Positions 44,625 through 54,515 of a stretch of 64,000 nucleotides of DNA are shown here, in pieces. The first letter of the stretch is position 1; each line of letters begins with the position of its first letter. A program made the position numbers and the translations under genes. The DNA comes from Photorhabdus laumondii subsp. laumondii (GTDB taxonomy: Bacteria; Pseudomonadota; Gammaproteobacteria; Enterobacterales; Enterobacteriaceae). The notes beneath the pieces are model-generated. The model searched no databases and had not been told where the DNA came from. It saw only the letters and a program-made list of their open reading frames with translations. The DNA lies in assembly GCF_003343245.1 (NCBI RefSeq), contig NZ_CP024901.1:4898001-4962000 (forward strand), written 5' to 3'.

Positions 44625-46285
44625 CGTTGGCAGGCGATCACGCTCGGCGGCATCAGACTGATTTCAACCCTACGATTAACAGCACGCCCCACTGCGGTTG
44701 TATTGGTGGCAATCGGCTGCGTTGCTCCTTCACCTTTTACGACAAAGCAAGTCGGCGATACATCACTGGTTTGTAATATCCAATCTCGTACTGCTTTTGC
44801 CCGCGCTAGTGATAGCTCGCGGTTTTTTACGGCATCACCGGTTGAATCAGTATGACCCGTTATCACCACCATCCACTCCGGTTTAGCTTTAATCTCGATC
44901 AATGCGTTCACCAACACTTTGGCTGCTTCTGGCTTAAGACGTGACTGTCCAACGTCAAACAGTGACATGCTGCTCAGGTTCAATGTCTGTGGCAACGGCT
45001 TGCCACTCTTCAGTACAGGAGGCGAAGATACCGGTAACACCGCATGGTTGATCACAGTCATCAGTGGCGTATAAAGGCGATCACCTAAATAGAGCCCTAA
45101 CCCTAAACGCACCGGTTCGCCATCACGTTGATATTTTTCCAGCAACGTCGCATCACGCTTAAGTTGATGGTAAGCCTGAACTTTTGCACCACTATCTTTC
45201 ACGCCAACGACCTGATAATGCTGTAAATCACTGCGTATCTGGCGGAACAGACGCAAGTTGTTCCAGGCACAGGAGGCCAACGCCAGACAGGTAAATCCGC
45301 TCAGTAGGCCGATGCCCCAGATGACCGCTCGTCGGTGCGGTGTATGACCAACATGATGTGGCAACAGGCGTAACATGGCATCGGGAAATGGCGATACGTT
45401 CACCGCCTCAGCAATGCTGTGGCTAATGCGGGGTAAAGTGGTACGATCGACCAGCCATTTTGTCCATAAGCTGTCTGCCTGTGGCGTTTGTGGCAAAAAC
45501 GTCAGTGCCATTGCTATCGGGTAACAAGGCCGACTGACCAGCTCCTGGGATCGGCATTCGTTCAAGATATTTTCTACCATCCAGCGTTGCCATGCCGCCG
45601 CCACAATCGTTTGTTGTAAACGTGCGACGCGTTGCTGTGCATCTCCTTCGGTCAACCAGATATTCATCCCAACAGCGGCGTGTTTTTCTCCCCATACCGT
45701 CATTGTCGCGCTATCTGCCTGTAGCTCGAACCACGGGCTGATATCGCCATCAAGATAGCTGGCGATCAATACCGGTGTATGACAAGCGGTCAGTTGAGCA
45801 ACACGATCAACCTGATAGCGAAATTCCCTGATCTTTGCCGCCATCACCGCGTGATCCCATTGCTGTTCAGGAAAGAGTGTTAATAACACGCTGATCTGCC
45901 TACACCAATCAGGTCTGGCGGCAATAATCGCTTCTACCAGCGTACTCATCTCACTTTGTTTCGGCACACAGATAAAACAGCCCTGTGGCGTGAAGCGTAC
46001 AAGTTCTCCCGCAAACAGGGTTGCCACGCTATCTCCGCAGGTTAGCACCACAGGCTGGTGCCACGAAGCAGCGGGCAATGCCGCCAGCAAACGGTAAACA
46101 CTGGCCTGATGGGATATTTCAAGTGTGGTACGCCTCACCCACCACCAAGCCATCACCGCTACCATCGAGATCACAGCCAACCACAATGCAACTGACACAT
46201 TCCCTAACGGGAAGAAAAACAGACACAACAGCGCCGCCAGAACACCCGCTAAAAGCCACAACGCTCGTTTTAATACGCAACTCAA
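44609..46285 (-). CDS. T6SS OmpA-family membrane protein
   Basis: A 558-residue protein with two N-terminal membrane segments (about 8-25, 30-50), another near 318-338 (WGIGLLSGFTCLALASCAW), and a C-terminal OmpA-like peptidoglycan-binding domain from about 425 (LFDVGQSRLKPEAAKVL, VVITGHTDSTGD, NRELSLARAKAVRDW). It probably anchors the T6SS membrane complex to the cell wall, as TssL here lacks such a domain. The last six or so residues (RPENH) come from reading into the hcp relic, so the natural C-terminus may have been replaced. Confidence 0.85.
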   Translation of the reverse strand: MSCVLKRALWLLAGVLAALLCLFFFPLGNVSVALWLAVISMVAVMAWWWVRRTTLEISHQASVYRLLAALPAASWHQPVVLTCGDSVATLFAGELVRFTPQGCFICVPKQSEMSTLVEAIIAARPDWCRQISVLLTLFPEQQWDHAVMAAKIREFRYQVDRVAQLTACHTPVLIASYLDGDISPWFELQADSATMTVWGEKHAAVGMNIWLTEGDAQQRVARLQQTIVAAAWQRWMVENILNECRSQELVSRPCYPIAMALTFLPQTPQADSLWTKWLVDRTTLPRISHSIAEAVNVSPFPDAMLRLLPHHVGHTPHRRAVIWGIGLLSGFTCLALASCAWNNLRLFRQIRSDLQHYQVVGVKDSGAKVQAYHQLKRDATLLEKYQRDGEPVRLGLGLYLGDRLYTPLMTVINHAVLPVSSPPVLKSGKPLPQTLNLSSMSLFDVGQSRLKPEAAKVLVNALIEIKAKPEWMVVITGHTDSTGDAVKNRELSLARAKAVRDWILQTSDVSPTCFVVKGEGATQPIATNTTAVGRAVNRRVEISLMPPSVIACQRPENH

Positions 46286-46301
46286 TGTGTCCTCCTTAGC
46301 C

Positions 46302-46946
46302 TTACCTAACAGACAAATATTGCTGAAGGTAGAGACGCAGACCGCACCACACCAAAGTTATTCCGGCTACCGCCAAGCATCCCCAAAACCACGGAGAGCG
46401 TGCACGCCAATATTGGCCCTGATGACGGTCTGCATTGACGCGTATCATCTGATGGGGCTGCACCGCCATTACCCCGGCACGATCAGTCAGGACATCCAGT
46501 AATGACTGGCGTTCCTGAGAAATCTTTTCCAAGTCACCGCCCTGAAAGCCCAATGCCAATACGCGCTGGAAACCCGCTAATACCAGCAGAGAGGGTTGTG
46601 GTTGATCCAGCACGTGACGTATACGTTCAAACAGCCGTTCTCCTGCATGGTTGCTATTGCAAAATCGTGTCTGCAACGGCGTTTTCGACCAAGTTTCATA
46701 GCCATGATCCCGCTCAGGGCGTCTGAGTACGGTTTCATCCAGCAATGCACACAAGGCATAGATGATGTGAGCCATGTTCTCTTCGCTGATGCCACTTGCA
46801 CTTAATTGCTGCCGTGCCGCATCTATCAATTCAACCCCTTTTTGATATAACGCCTCACCGTACATCGATTTATCACCGCTTTTTAGCGCAATCACTAGCA
46901 TCCCAATGTCGAGCATCAGGTCATCAATTGAAATCTCTTTGTTCAT
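46302..46946 (-). CDS. tssL: TssL (DotU), T6SS inner-membrane protein
   Basis: A 214-residue DotU-family protein: ALCALLDETVLRRPE near residue 65, WSKTPLQTRFCNSNHAGERLFERI near 90, and a single C-terminal membrane segment near 187-208 (FWGCLAVAGITLVWCGLRLY). With TssM and TssJ it makes the membrane complex and contacts the baseplate through TssK. There is no fused peptidoglycan-binding domain. Confidence 0.92.
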   Translation of the reverse strand: MNKEISIDDLMLDIGMLVIALKSGDKSMYGEALYQKGVELIDAARQQLSASGISEENMAHIIYALCALLDETVLRRPERDHGYETWSKTPLQTRFCNSNHAGERLFERIRHVLDQPQPSLLVLAGFQRVLALGFQGGDLEKISQERQSLLDVLTDRAGVMAVQPHQMIRVNADRHQGQYWRARSPWFWGCLAVAGITLVWCGLRLYLQQYLSVR

Positions 46947-46988
46947 AGATCCTCCTCAAGGAAACCCGCGACTTTAGTCACGGGTTAT

Positions 46989-48347
46989 TTACGAACGTAA
47001 CACCGCAAACAGTTCTAACTGAACGCCCGACAAGGTACCGGGCACATAGAAGGCGCAACTTCCCGCCTCCAACATGGCTTTAGCGACTGGATTATTTAGA
47101 TCAAAAGCAAAATATTGGTTTTCCAACCGCAACGGGATCGCCGCCGGTACATGGCTAAGCGGATGTAAAGGAATGCCGCTCAGTGACAAGTTAATCAGCC
47201 GCTCAACATCATCAGGTGCCCCGACTTTGCACAGTTGCGGAAACTGGGTTTGTAGCAGGTGCGCTGGCATCGACGATCGCACTGAGAGATAGAAATCGGC
47301 CTCTTCGCACAATCGTCTATCATGAAGTGATGCTCTCCACTGATTTTCACGCACCACTTCCAGTTCAATCGAAATGACTCTTGATGGCAGACTCGCCTCA
47401 AGTAATGTACTAATAAGCCGGATCAGTGGCGGGAAAACGTCACTTAACTGGTCGTGTTGATAATCAGGGATCGCATCGAGATCGCTCTCCAGAGAGAACG
47501 TTAGTAACGCCCCCGCTAACTTCACCAGTTCACGGTAGATAATTTCCGGGTGCAGTGCAGGGGCAGCGTTAAAATTATTCAACACCGGTTCATAACTGTT
47601 AAGCGCATTCAACAACCAGAACAGCGATACATCCGCAACAGCAAAGTCTGCCATGCGTTGATGACTTTCACGGCGCATTCCCATCAGGCGGGTACGCTTA
47701 GCACGTAGCTGAGTCAGCAACAGATCAAGCTGCTCTAGCAGTGGCGGATGGGCAGCAAAAGAGAGCAATGGCGGAACAAAACGGTCATCCAGCATCCAAC
47801 CGCTTTGTCCGTCACGCACCAGACGCGCCAATGGACATGTCAGATAAGCCTCATTCTGATCATGTTGAAAGCGTAGGGAAATGGCATGGCGTTCAACCGC
47901 AATGGATTCACGTCCATTGCCATATCTATCCTGAATTTCGACCCATTCCTGCTGATAACGTAGCGGCGGTTGTCCCGGCCCCACACTTTCACTACTCTGA
48001 CGGCAATTGCCACCATTGGCGTGCTCCAGCGGTAGCGCCAGTAATACCTCAACAGCACGCATATCCGCCGACGCCACCTGCTGTAAATCGCAGACCGCAG
48101 GCAGATTGTCAGCATGATCAGTATCAATCAGCGTCCCATCCGGTAAACGGGCTTTGAGGTGCTGAACTTTCAGGCGGTTTAAGCGCAGTGCCTCCTGATC
48201 AAACCGAATATCAAGCACTCCCCAGGGGTGAATCAGCCCCAGATGCGCAATACAGTTGTTGGTCAATGCCTCCCAACGCGCTTGTTGCTGAAATTGTTGA
48301 GGGGCTAAAAAGGCGTCTTCAATCCAGAGAGGACGTAGAATTTTCAT
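46989..48347 (-). CDS. tssK: TssK, T6SS baseplate-membrane linker
   Basis: A 452-residue protein. MKILRPLWIEDAFLAPQQFQ is the typical TssK/ImpJ/VasE start; GGAG lies five bases before this ATG (48347), and the 48 codons of open frame further upstream are not typical. A second landmark is LYRELVKLAGALLTFS-like sequence near 310. TssK trimers join the baseplate to TssL/TssM. It lies 19 bp after tssC. Confidence 0.92.
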   Translation of the reverse strand: MKILRPLWIEDAFLAPQQFQQQARWEALTNNCIAHLGLIHPWGVLDIRFDQEALRLNRLKVQHLKARLPDGTLIDTDHADNLPAVCDLQQVASADMRAVEVLLALPLEHANGGNCRQSSESVGPGQPPLRYQQEWVEIQDRYGNGRESIAVERHAISLRFQHDQNEAYLTCPLARLVRDGQSGWMLDDRFVPPLLSFAAHPPLLEQLDLLLTQLRAKRTRLMGMRRESHQRMADFAVADVSLFWLLNALNSYEPVLNNFNAAPALHPEIIYRELVKLAGALLTFSLESDLDAIPDYQHDQLSDVFPPLIRLISTLLEASLPSRVISIELEVVRENQWRASLHDRRLCEEADFYLSVRSSMPAHLLQTQFPQLCKVGAPDDVERLINLSLSGIPLHPLSHVPAAIPLRLENQYFAFDLNNPVAKAMLEAGSCAFYVPGTLSGVQLELFAVLRS

Positions 48348-48366
48348 CATAACTCCCAATAAATAA

Positions 48367-49899
48367 TTACGATTTCGCTTTCGGCATCTGAGAAACCAGA
48401 GATAAATTGACGTCAATCCCTTCCACCTGAAAATGCGGCACCGCATACAGTTTGATTCGGAAGAATCCCGGATTGTCATCAATATCCTCAACTACCACAT
48501 ATGCTTCACGCAGCGGATGAGATGCCTGCATGTCGTCAGTCGGATCATTCATCTCCGTTACCAGTGTGTTGAGCCAGTTATTCAGTTCAATTTCAAGCAG
48601 ACGCCGATCTTTAGTGGTGCCAATGTTCTCCCGCTGGATCAGCTTTAAGTAATGAGCAATGCGCGATAACAGGAAGATGTAGGGCAGACGCGCATTGATG
48701 CGACTGTTGGCCGTGGCTTCACCGGTGTCATACACTGCGGGCTTCTGCGTGGAGTGAGCCGAAAAGAAGCAGGCATAATCGCGATTTTTATAGTAAGAGA
48801 GCGGAATAAAACCCAAATTGGCAAATTCAAATTCACGGGTTTCCGGGATCAGCACTTCTGATGGGATCTTAGCCCGATAACCGGTACTCAGATCGTAGAG
48901 GTGGATCGGCAAATCAGTGATAGCACCACCGGCTTGCGGACCACGGATCTGCACACACCAGCCATTTTTGACAAAACTCCTGACCATATTGGCGGCAAAA
49001 GCAAAAGCGGCATTGGTCCACAAATATTTACTGCTATCCGGCCCTCTTGCTTCTTCGACATAATTAAACGTTCGCACCGGCACACTCTTCGGGCCATATG
49101 GCAGACGTCCCAACACTCTTGGCAAGGTGAGGCCAATATAACGGGCATCTTCACTGTCGCGGAAAGATCTCCACTGGGTGTATTCGGCGCGTTCAAAATA
49201 GTGACCCATATCTTTCATCACCACCACTTCATCCATGCTCTTTTTGCCAAAAAAAGTTGGAGCGACAGCAGTAATAAATGGCATGTGCGCCGCTGCCGCA
49301 ACTTTGGCTACGTTGCGCAATAAGGCAATATCCTGCGATCCGGCACTAAATTCATAGTCGGCAATCACTGCGCCAATCGGTTCGCTACCCGGTATGTCAT
49401 ATTCCTGAATGTAAGCGTGACGATAGAAACCGCTCTGAACAATTTCCGGTGCATCGTCAAAATCTTGCCGCAAATCATCCTTGGCCACATCCAACACTTC
49501 AATTTTGACGTTCTGACCGAGATCTGTCCGATCAACCAAAAATTTTAAACCTCGCCAGGCAGATTCTATTTGCTGAAATCCCGGCTGATGTATCACCACA
49601 TCCAGTTGGCGGCCGATTTTGCGATCCAATTTGCCGATCTCAAAATCCAGCAATGCTTTATCCAACTGTTCCACTTTTTGCGCGGAGGCTTTCAGCAGAT
49701 CGAGAAGAACGCTAACCGCCGCGGTCACCCGTTCATCTTCCGTCACCCCAGCCAATCCATCACTGTCATGAAAACATGCAATATCACTTAATCGTTCTAC
49801 CGGACGTAAATTAATTTTCTCAAACAAAGACGAGTAAACCCCACCGGTATGATGGTTAGCCGTCGCCACAGAAGATGTAGCCTGCTCTTGTATAGTCAT
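48367..49899 (-). CDS. tssC: TssC (VipB), T6SS sheath large subunit
   Basis: A 510-residue protein with sheath landmarks: FQQIESAWRGLKFLVDRTD near 115, GAVIADYEFSAGSQDIALL near 185, LPRVLGRLPYGP near 265 and KNGWCVQIRGPQAGGAI near 325. It forms the contractile sheath with TssB. A full tssB gene should precede it, but only a 3' relic is present, so this copy of the sheath needs TssB from elsewhere. Confidence 0.95.
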   Translation of the reverse strand: MTIQEQATSSVATANHHTGGVYSSLFEKINLRPVERLSDIACFHDSDGLAGVTEDERVTAAVSVLLDLLKASAQKVEQLDKALLDFEIGKLDRKIGRQLDVVIHQPGFQQIESAWRGLKFLVDRTDLGQNVKIEVLDVAKDDLRQDFDDAPEIVQSGFYRHAYIQEYDIPGSEPIGAVIADYEFSAGSQDIALLRNVAKVAAAAHMPFITAVAPTFFGKKSMDEVVVMKDMGHYFERAEYTQWRSFRDSEDARYIGLTLPRVLGRLPYGPKSVPVRTFNYVEEARGPDSSKYLWTNAAFAFAANMVRSFVKNGWCVQIRGPQAGGAITDLPIHLYDLSTGYRAKIPSEVLIPETREFEFANLGFIPLSYYKNRDYACFFSAHSTQKPAVYDTGEATANSRINARLPYIFLLSRIAHYLKLIQRENIGTTKDRRLLEIELNNWLNTLVTEMNDPTDDMQASHPLREAYVVVEDIDDNPGFFRIKLYAVPHFQVEGIDVNLSLVSQMPKAKS

Positions 49900-49943
49900 T
49901 CAAATACCTTTACTACTTAAATCTCGTGAAAATAATGTGACAA

Positions 49944-50057
49944 TTACCCTTCTTGCGGCGTCAGTGCTGCCAATTCAGCTCGCAGTTCATCGCTCAACAT
50001 TTCATCCTGAGGAATACGCTCCAGTTCCTGACGAAAGTCAGGACGAAAGCCAGATAG
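49944..50057 (-). pseudogene. tssB: 3' relic of tssB
   Basis: The 37 codons ending at TAA (49946-49944) read LSGFRPDFRQELERIPQDEM, then LSDELRAELAALTPQEG, the pattern expected for the C-terminal tail of TssB/VipA. An in-frame stop lies immediately upstream, and no start or other part of tssB follows into the next 700 bp. The position, 45 bp before tssC, is exactly that of tssB in T6SS loci. The deletion also removed the normal operon promoter. Confidence 0.7.
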
Positions 50058-50805
50058 TTATTAATCCGATAATTAGACAAACAGCAAATATGAGGGAATG
50101 AATAATGGCATCTCAATTGACGAATGGCTTAATAACACAACCGATGCAAAAAAATAGCCTCAAACTATACTCACGCTAACGAAAGAATTACCGTAGAAAA
50201 CATCCAACAAAGAAAAATTAATCTTATATAGATAATAAGAGGTACAACTTCAACATAAGTTAAACAAGACATAATTAAATAAAAATAAATAAAATTCAGG
50301 AAATTCTTAATGATATTTCGTAACTAATTATAATTATTGCCATTTTTAATTCTTAATTTGTTACAAATTGTAACAATCTGTAATAAACAGTAAAAATATT
50401 CAATAAATATCGGATAATTGTTATTATTATTTCACGACTTTATTTTATCTTCTTTGCTCAAATGATATTGATTATTAATTACATTATTAATTATATCTCC
50501 ATCAACCCGCGTATTCACCTATACGCAGTACAACTCACTTCATTAAGTGGATTTGTTCTTTATAACAATAAACGGTAAGCGAAATAGTTTAATAAGATAG
50601 GTATTAAAGAGATAAACGATTTCTACGCGTATCAGCATTTCAATAATTTCATTATCAGCTCAAATAAAAACTTGCCTAATAGTCAACCATATAAACTATC
50701 CACAAAGAAATCAAAAATACTGAACAACACGCGGAGAAATGCTTTCATTTCAACGAATGTCTATTGGTACAGCACATTATCCGATATATTCAATATCTCA
50801 TAACG
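50058..50805. other. AT-rich region at the edge of the T6SS locus
   Basis: About 750 bp with no gene-like frame on either strand. It is the left-over border after loss of tssB. Any promoter now driving tssC would have to lie here; none can be fixed. Confidence 0.4.
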
Positions 50806-51246
50806 CTATATCATTTCCAGATCAATATTATTATCATTAAAATTCAACGTCAGTATCTTATTTCCTCCACCTCGATTATTACCAGGGATCTCTAATGCAT
50901 TATCGTAAGTGAATTCCCTATTTATAGAATACTTAACCGCATTTTCATTCGGTGGATTCCAATAATCCTGAAATATCCAAATATTAAATTCAAATTCAGA
51001 TTTAAATCCCCTTTCGGTATAGATATGAATGGCTTTATTAGGTTCATATTTATCACCTATCCAGGGAGCCCATAAATCGCCATGCCATTCAGACATTTTA
51101 TCCACAGAGAATCTTTTTCTGGCAACATATCCATGTTCAACGACAACTTTACACGGCACTTTATTATAAATAGATTTAATATTTGTTACTCCCGCGATAA
51201 TATTAATAGCTGGTTTATTCCGAGTGTTACTTAATTTTCTTTCCAT
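50806..51246 (-). CDS. Hypothetical protein, 146 residues
   Basis: ATG 51246 with AGGTG seven bases upstream; a GTG three codons earlier is possible. No family recognised. There is no signal peptide or membrane segment. The middle is rich in aromatic residues (DLWAPWIGDKY, FNIWIFQDYWNPP) and the C-terminus is glycine/asparagine-rich (IPGNNRGGGNKILTLNFNDN), which reads like a beta-sandwich protein. It is flanked by AT-rich gaps on both sides and is apparently monocistronic. Confidence 0.6.
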   Translation of the reverse strand: MERKLSNTRNKPAINIIAGVTNIKSIYNKVPCKVVVEHGYVARKRFSVDKMSEWHGDLWAPWIGDKYEPNKAIHIYTERGFKSEFEFNIWIFQDYWNPPNENAVKYSINREFTYDNALEIPGNNRGGGNKILTLNFNDNNIDLEMI

Positions 51247-51525
51247 TTTATTCACCTATATCAATTAGTAAGTCAAATAATAATTATGATAGGATTTATA
51301 ATAACTTCATCCTTTCGCACACTGCCATCCAGCATTGACCTAAATTATCCTTGCAACATTAATTTCCTCCTGTGACATTACACTTAAAATAACATTCAAT
51401 CCTTATTAATCACGCCTATTTTCTTATATCAATGATTAGCCTTAAATTAAAATATAGCGCAAAATCTATATTTTATCATTAAGGCTAGCTCACATATCTA
51501 CATTTATTTTCCCTTAATTATTACG

Positions 51526-52737
51526 CTAAACATTACTCATTAAATTTTTCGTCCCTCTTTTCATCACCTGAGCTAATTTCATTACATATATAGGTAATAT
51601 CAGGGCGCTAACCATAGTCAGTATGAAAATAGGCCGCACGTTCTCAGCAATAATCTCCTTACCGTCTAAGAAAATGGACGAGAAGAAGAACACCACGCCA
51701 GCACCCAAATTGGAAAATGCCATCTGGAGGGCACCAAAACCTGCCCGATTTTCAGGCGTCGAGGCATAGGAAGCGAGCACGTTTGCCGCCATCACCTGTA
51801 CATAAGTCGCGAACATAAAAAGTGAGAAGAAAACGTATCCATTTATTTTTCCCGTTAATCCCAGAAAAATATTAACAATAAATAACGTCGCCGCGGCGAT
51901 GGTAATTCTCTGAGGCGGGTATCTATCGCAAAGTTTCCCGGTTAAATAAGTTCCCAACCAAGACGCGATACCACCGTAAAAGAATACCAGTGAAACCTGA
52001 TTTTCCGGGATATAAAATACATTCATTAATAGCGGAGCAAGTATCGGAATAAGCATGAAGGGGCTAAAGTTACTGACGCCACTTGCCATTCCAGCTAATG
52101 CTATTTTTTTGGTTAGCACAATTTTTTTCTGGCTATTTTTTACTTTCTCTGTTCCTGGGATAAAGAAGAGGATCAGAGGCAAACTTACTATGCATAAAAT
52201 AACGATAAATAGAAAAGAGACTTGCCAGTTAAAACTCTCTGCCAAATATAAACATAACGGTATACCTAAAATACTTACAAATGAAAAAGATGAAAACGCA
52301 ATTCCCAATACCCTTCCTCGCATACTTTCCGGGGAGTTATTCAGTAAGATCCCAATACCTACCCCCAACGTCACACCACCAAACAGACCGGCAATGATAC
52401 GTAGCAGAATAAGTTGGTATGGTTCTGAGGCGAAAATCGTTAAGAACGTAATCAGGCCGAGAAACAGGGTGTTTAAAATGAGAACCTTTCTTTTATTAAA
52501 ACGATCAATAAAGAAAAAGGATGTCAGGCCAGAAAATACCGAGGAGAAAACATAAGCACCCGCAATAACCCCCGCCATCGTAACCGGCATGTGAAAATCT
52601 TTCGACATATAAACAAAAAGCGGAGTTACCATCATGTACTCTAACGCATTAATAAATTGAACTAATGCGACAACCATCGCAATAACAACTATATTATTAG
52701 TTCCAACTACCTGATTATTTCCAATTAACTTCGACAT
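51526..52737 (-). CDS. Major facilitator superfamily transporter
   Basis: A 403-residue protein with about 12 hydrophobic segments. The cytoplasmic loop between TM2 and TM3 reads FFIDRFNKRKVLI, the MFS motif A position (D-R-x-x-R/K-K/R); another basic loop is GKLCDRYPPQRI. The N-terminal half, with FINALEYMMVTPLF in TM1, suggests the DHA1 drug/proton antiporter or sugar-efflux type. The substrate cannot be stated. ATG 52737 is preferred to the upstream TTG. No operon partner. Confidence 0.85.
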   Translation of the reverse strand: MSKLIGNNQVVGTNNIVVIAMVVALVQFINALEYMMVTPLFVYMSKDFHMPVTMAGVIAGAYVFSSVFSGLTSFFFIDRFNKRKVLILNTLFLGLITFLTIFASEPYQLILLRIIAGLFGGVTLGVGIGILLNNSPESMRGRVLGIAFSSFSFVSILGIPLCLYLAESFNWQVSFLFIVILCIVSLPLILFFIPGTEKVKNSQKKIVLTKKIALAGMASGVSNFSPFMLIPILAPLLMNVFYIPENQVSLVFFYGGIASWLGTYLTGKLCDRYPPQRITIAAATLFIVNIFLGLTGKINGYVFFSLFMFATYVQVMAANVLASYASTPENRAGFGALQMAFSNLGAGVVFFFSSIFLDGKEIIAENVRPIFILTMVSALILPIYVMKLAQVMKRGTKNLMSNV

Positions 52738-53153
52738 TATAAATCTCAATTCCTGTTGGCTTAAATTTCATCGACGTGATAAGCAATTTACATCACATGC
52801 CGAGCAAAAAAAAGCACCGTGTATCATCCAGTAAATGAACAACGTAATCAGGCTTGAGATGAAGCTGATGATGGTAAAGTAGAATAATCAAGCAACAACA
52901 ATTTCAGCAGACTCATTCATTGTTAGAAGTAAGTAACAAAGGCACTACCTTTACCGAATAATCATTAGAGCTGATACTCAATCAGCAGGCGTTTATCGCG
53001 ACGGCTATCCCGATTAAGAACCACAAAAGTGCAGCCCCTATTTATCACAATGGTTCAATTTAAAAGGTTATTGAGCGGTAATAGATGAGTTCATAACAGT
53101 TACAAGGGACATATCAACGATTAGAAACAGATAACAAACTTTCTGGAGAAATT
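52738..53153. promoter_or_regulatory. Upstream region of the first lectin gene
   Basis: About 415 bp between divergent genes (MFS minus, lectin plus). The segment around 52912-52965 (ATTCATTGTTAGAAGTAAG) resembles 61020-61070 upstream of the third lectin gene (ATTCATTGTCAGAAGCAAG), so it may be a shared control element. Confidence 0.45.
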
Positions 53154-54092
53154 ATGGCGAATATACTTAAATATGGCGATACCGTAAAAATATTAAATAG
53201 TTTCAGAAACTGGGATGGTGGGTATCTTAGTGTATATGGAACGAGTGGTATTTCAGATGGCAAACATACGGTGATAACCACCACTGAGGCAGGAACATTC
53301 TGGCGAATTGAATCAGGAACAGGTAAACCTATCGGCAGTGAAGTTATTAACAACGATACCATTTTACTCCACAATCTTTATCAATGTGATGGCGGCTATT
53401 TAGCACATTATGCATTATCAAGTCAACAGGTTCCAGAAGGCGAAATATACCCGATACACACATCAGATAAAAATATCCGTCCAGAAACATTAGAGTGGAT
53501 TATTTATTCTGACATGCCATCGATTGATGGAAAAATCAAAGAAGATGAAAGTATTACGCTATATAACCGATGGGGAACCCGAGGCTTTCTTGATACTAAT
53601 GGTTGGGTTGGAGTCCCTAACACAGTATGCCATGTATACACTGCTGCTAATAACCTTCGTAAACCCTATACCGGCCTGTGGAAAATGACACAAGTTAAAG
53701 ATCCTTGTCTCCCGGTTACCAAACCCTCCAATTGCGCTGGAGAATGCGGCACTAGTGATGGCGGTAAATATTGTTTCCAATTACCTCAAAGTATTCGATT
53801 TGGCCTGATAGCTTATACTAATACAGCTATCCATCAACAAACAGTAAAAGTCTATATTGATGATCTTCTGGTAGATACATTCACTGGCAAAGGAATCGAT
53901 ACTAAAGCTTATACATCCGGTACAGGCAAAGTCTGTATTGAGATTATCGGGGATGGCAAACCTTGTAAACTCCGTTACTCCTATAATACCCTTGACGGAA
54001 AACCGGGAACAGTCACTATTGGTGCCGAAAATGACGCCAACAATAATTACAATGACAGCGTTGTGGTATTGAATTGGCCACTGGTGAATTAG
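53154..54092 (+). CDS. Two-module lectin: trefoil-like N-terminus plus LecB-like C-terminus (copy 1)
   Basis: A 312-residue protein without a signal peptide. Residues 1-185 hold three similar units, GDTVKILN...GGYLSVYG...FWRI, NDTILLHN...GGYLAHY...LEWII and DESITLYN...RGFLDTN...LWKM, the three-fold pattern of a beta-trefoil. A cysteine linker (CAGECGTSDGGKYC) then leads to a ~110-residue domain of the LecB/PA-IIL type (FQLPQSIRFGLIAYTN, VKVYIDDLLVDTFTGKG, ending NNYNDSVVVLNWPL). LecB proteins are calcium-dependent fucose/mannose lectins. GGAG precedes the ATG. The protein ends in VN, one residue beyond the LecB end. Confidence 0.82.
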   Translation: MANILKYGDTVKILNSFRNWDGGYLSVYGTSGISDGKHTVITTTEAGTFWRIESGTGKPIGSEVINNDTILLHNLYQCDGGYLAHYALSSQQVPEGEIYPIHTSDKNIRPETLEWIIYSDMPSIDGKIKEDESITLYNRWGTRGFLDTNGWVGVPNTVCHVYTAANNLRKPYTGLWKMTQVKDPCLPVTKPSNCAGECGTSDGGKYCFQLPQSIRFGLIAYTNTAIHQQTVKVYIDDLLVDTFTGKGIDTKAYTSGTGKVCIEIIGDGKPCKLRYSYNTLDGKPGTVTIGAENDANNNYNDSVVVLNWPLVN

Positions 54093-54137
54093 TTTAAAAT
54101 ACCCTATTAATTTCACCACAAAAAATCATTAATAAAT

Positions 54138-54164
54138 TAAAGCGGTATTATGCCGCTTTTTATA
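54138..54164 (+). terminator. Rho-independent terminator after lectin 1
   Basis: AAAGCGG, seven-base loop, CCGCTTTTT. The same hairpin follows the third lectin gene. Confidence 0.85.
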
Positions 54165-54476
54165 TGCAAGCATTATCAATCTAATATATTTTCAATCTGT
54201 TATTATTAAAACATAGAAACAAATCAAAAATAAATATAAAATAGTGTCTTATACCTTCACTGCATAATATAAACCTTATCTCTTAGTATATATTTATATT
54301 TTTGCAGAAAAACAACATCATTAAATCAATAAATAATTTGTTAATATATAACATTGCCACGCCCCATCTTTTATATTAATTTTCACAGTATAAATTTTTC
54401 TGTTTCGCCAAATAGTTTTAATATTATTATTGATATGTTTCATCTGTAAACAGGGAATTTAACAAATGAGAAATCA
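54165..54476. promoter_or_regulatory. Upstream region of the hemopexin-LecB gene
   Basis: About 310 bp of very AT-rich DNA. It must hold the promoter for the gene at 54512 since a terminator precedes it. No clear -35/-10 pair. Confidence 0.35.
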
Positions 54477-54515
54477 ATGACAAACTTAAAAACCATGAAA
54501 GGTATATATCAATGA
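54477..54515 (+). promoter_or_regulatory. Possible 12-codon leader frame
   Basis: ATG at 54477 opens MTNLKTMKGIYQ and its TGA overlaps the ATG of the next gene (ATGA). Could allow translational coupling. No strong ribosome site of its own. Confidence 0.25.
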
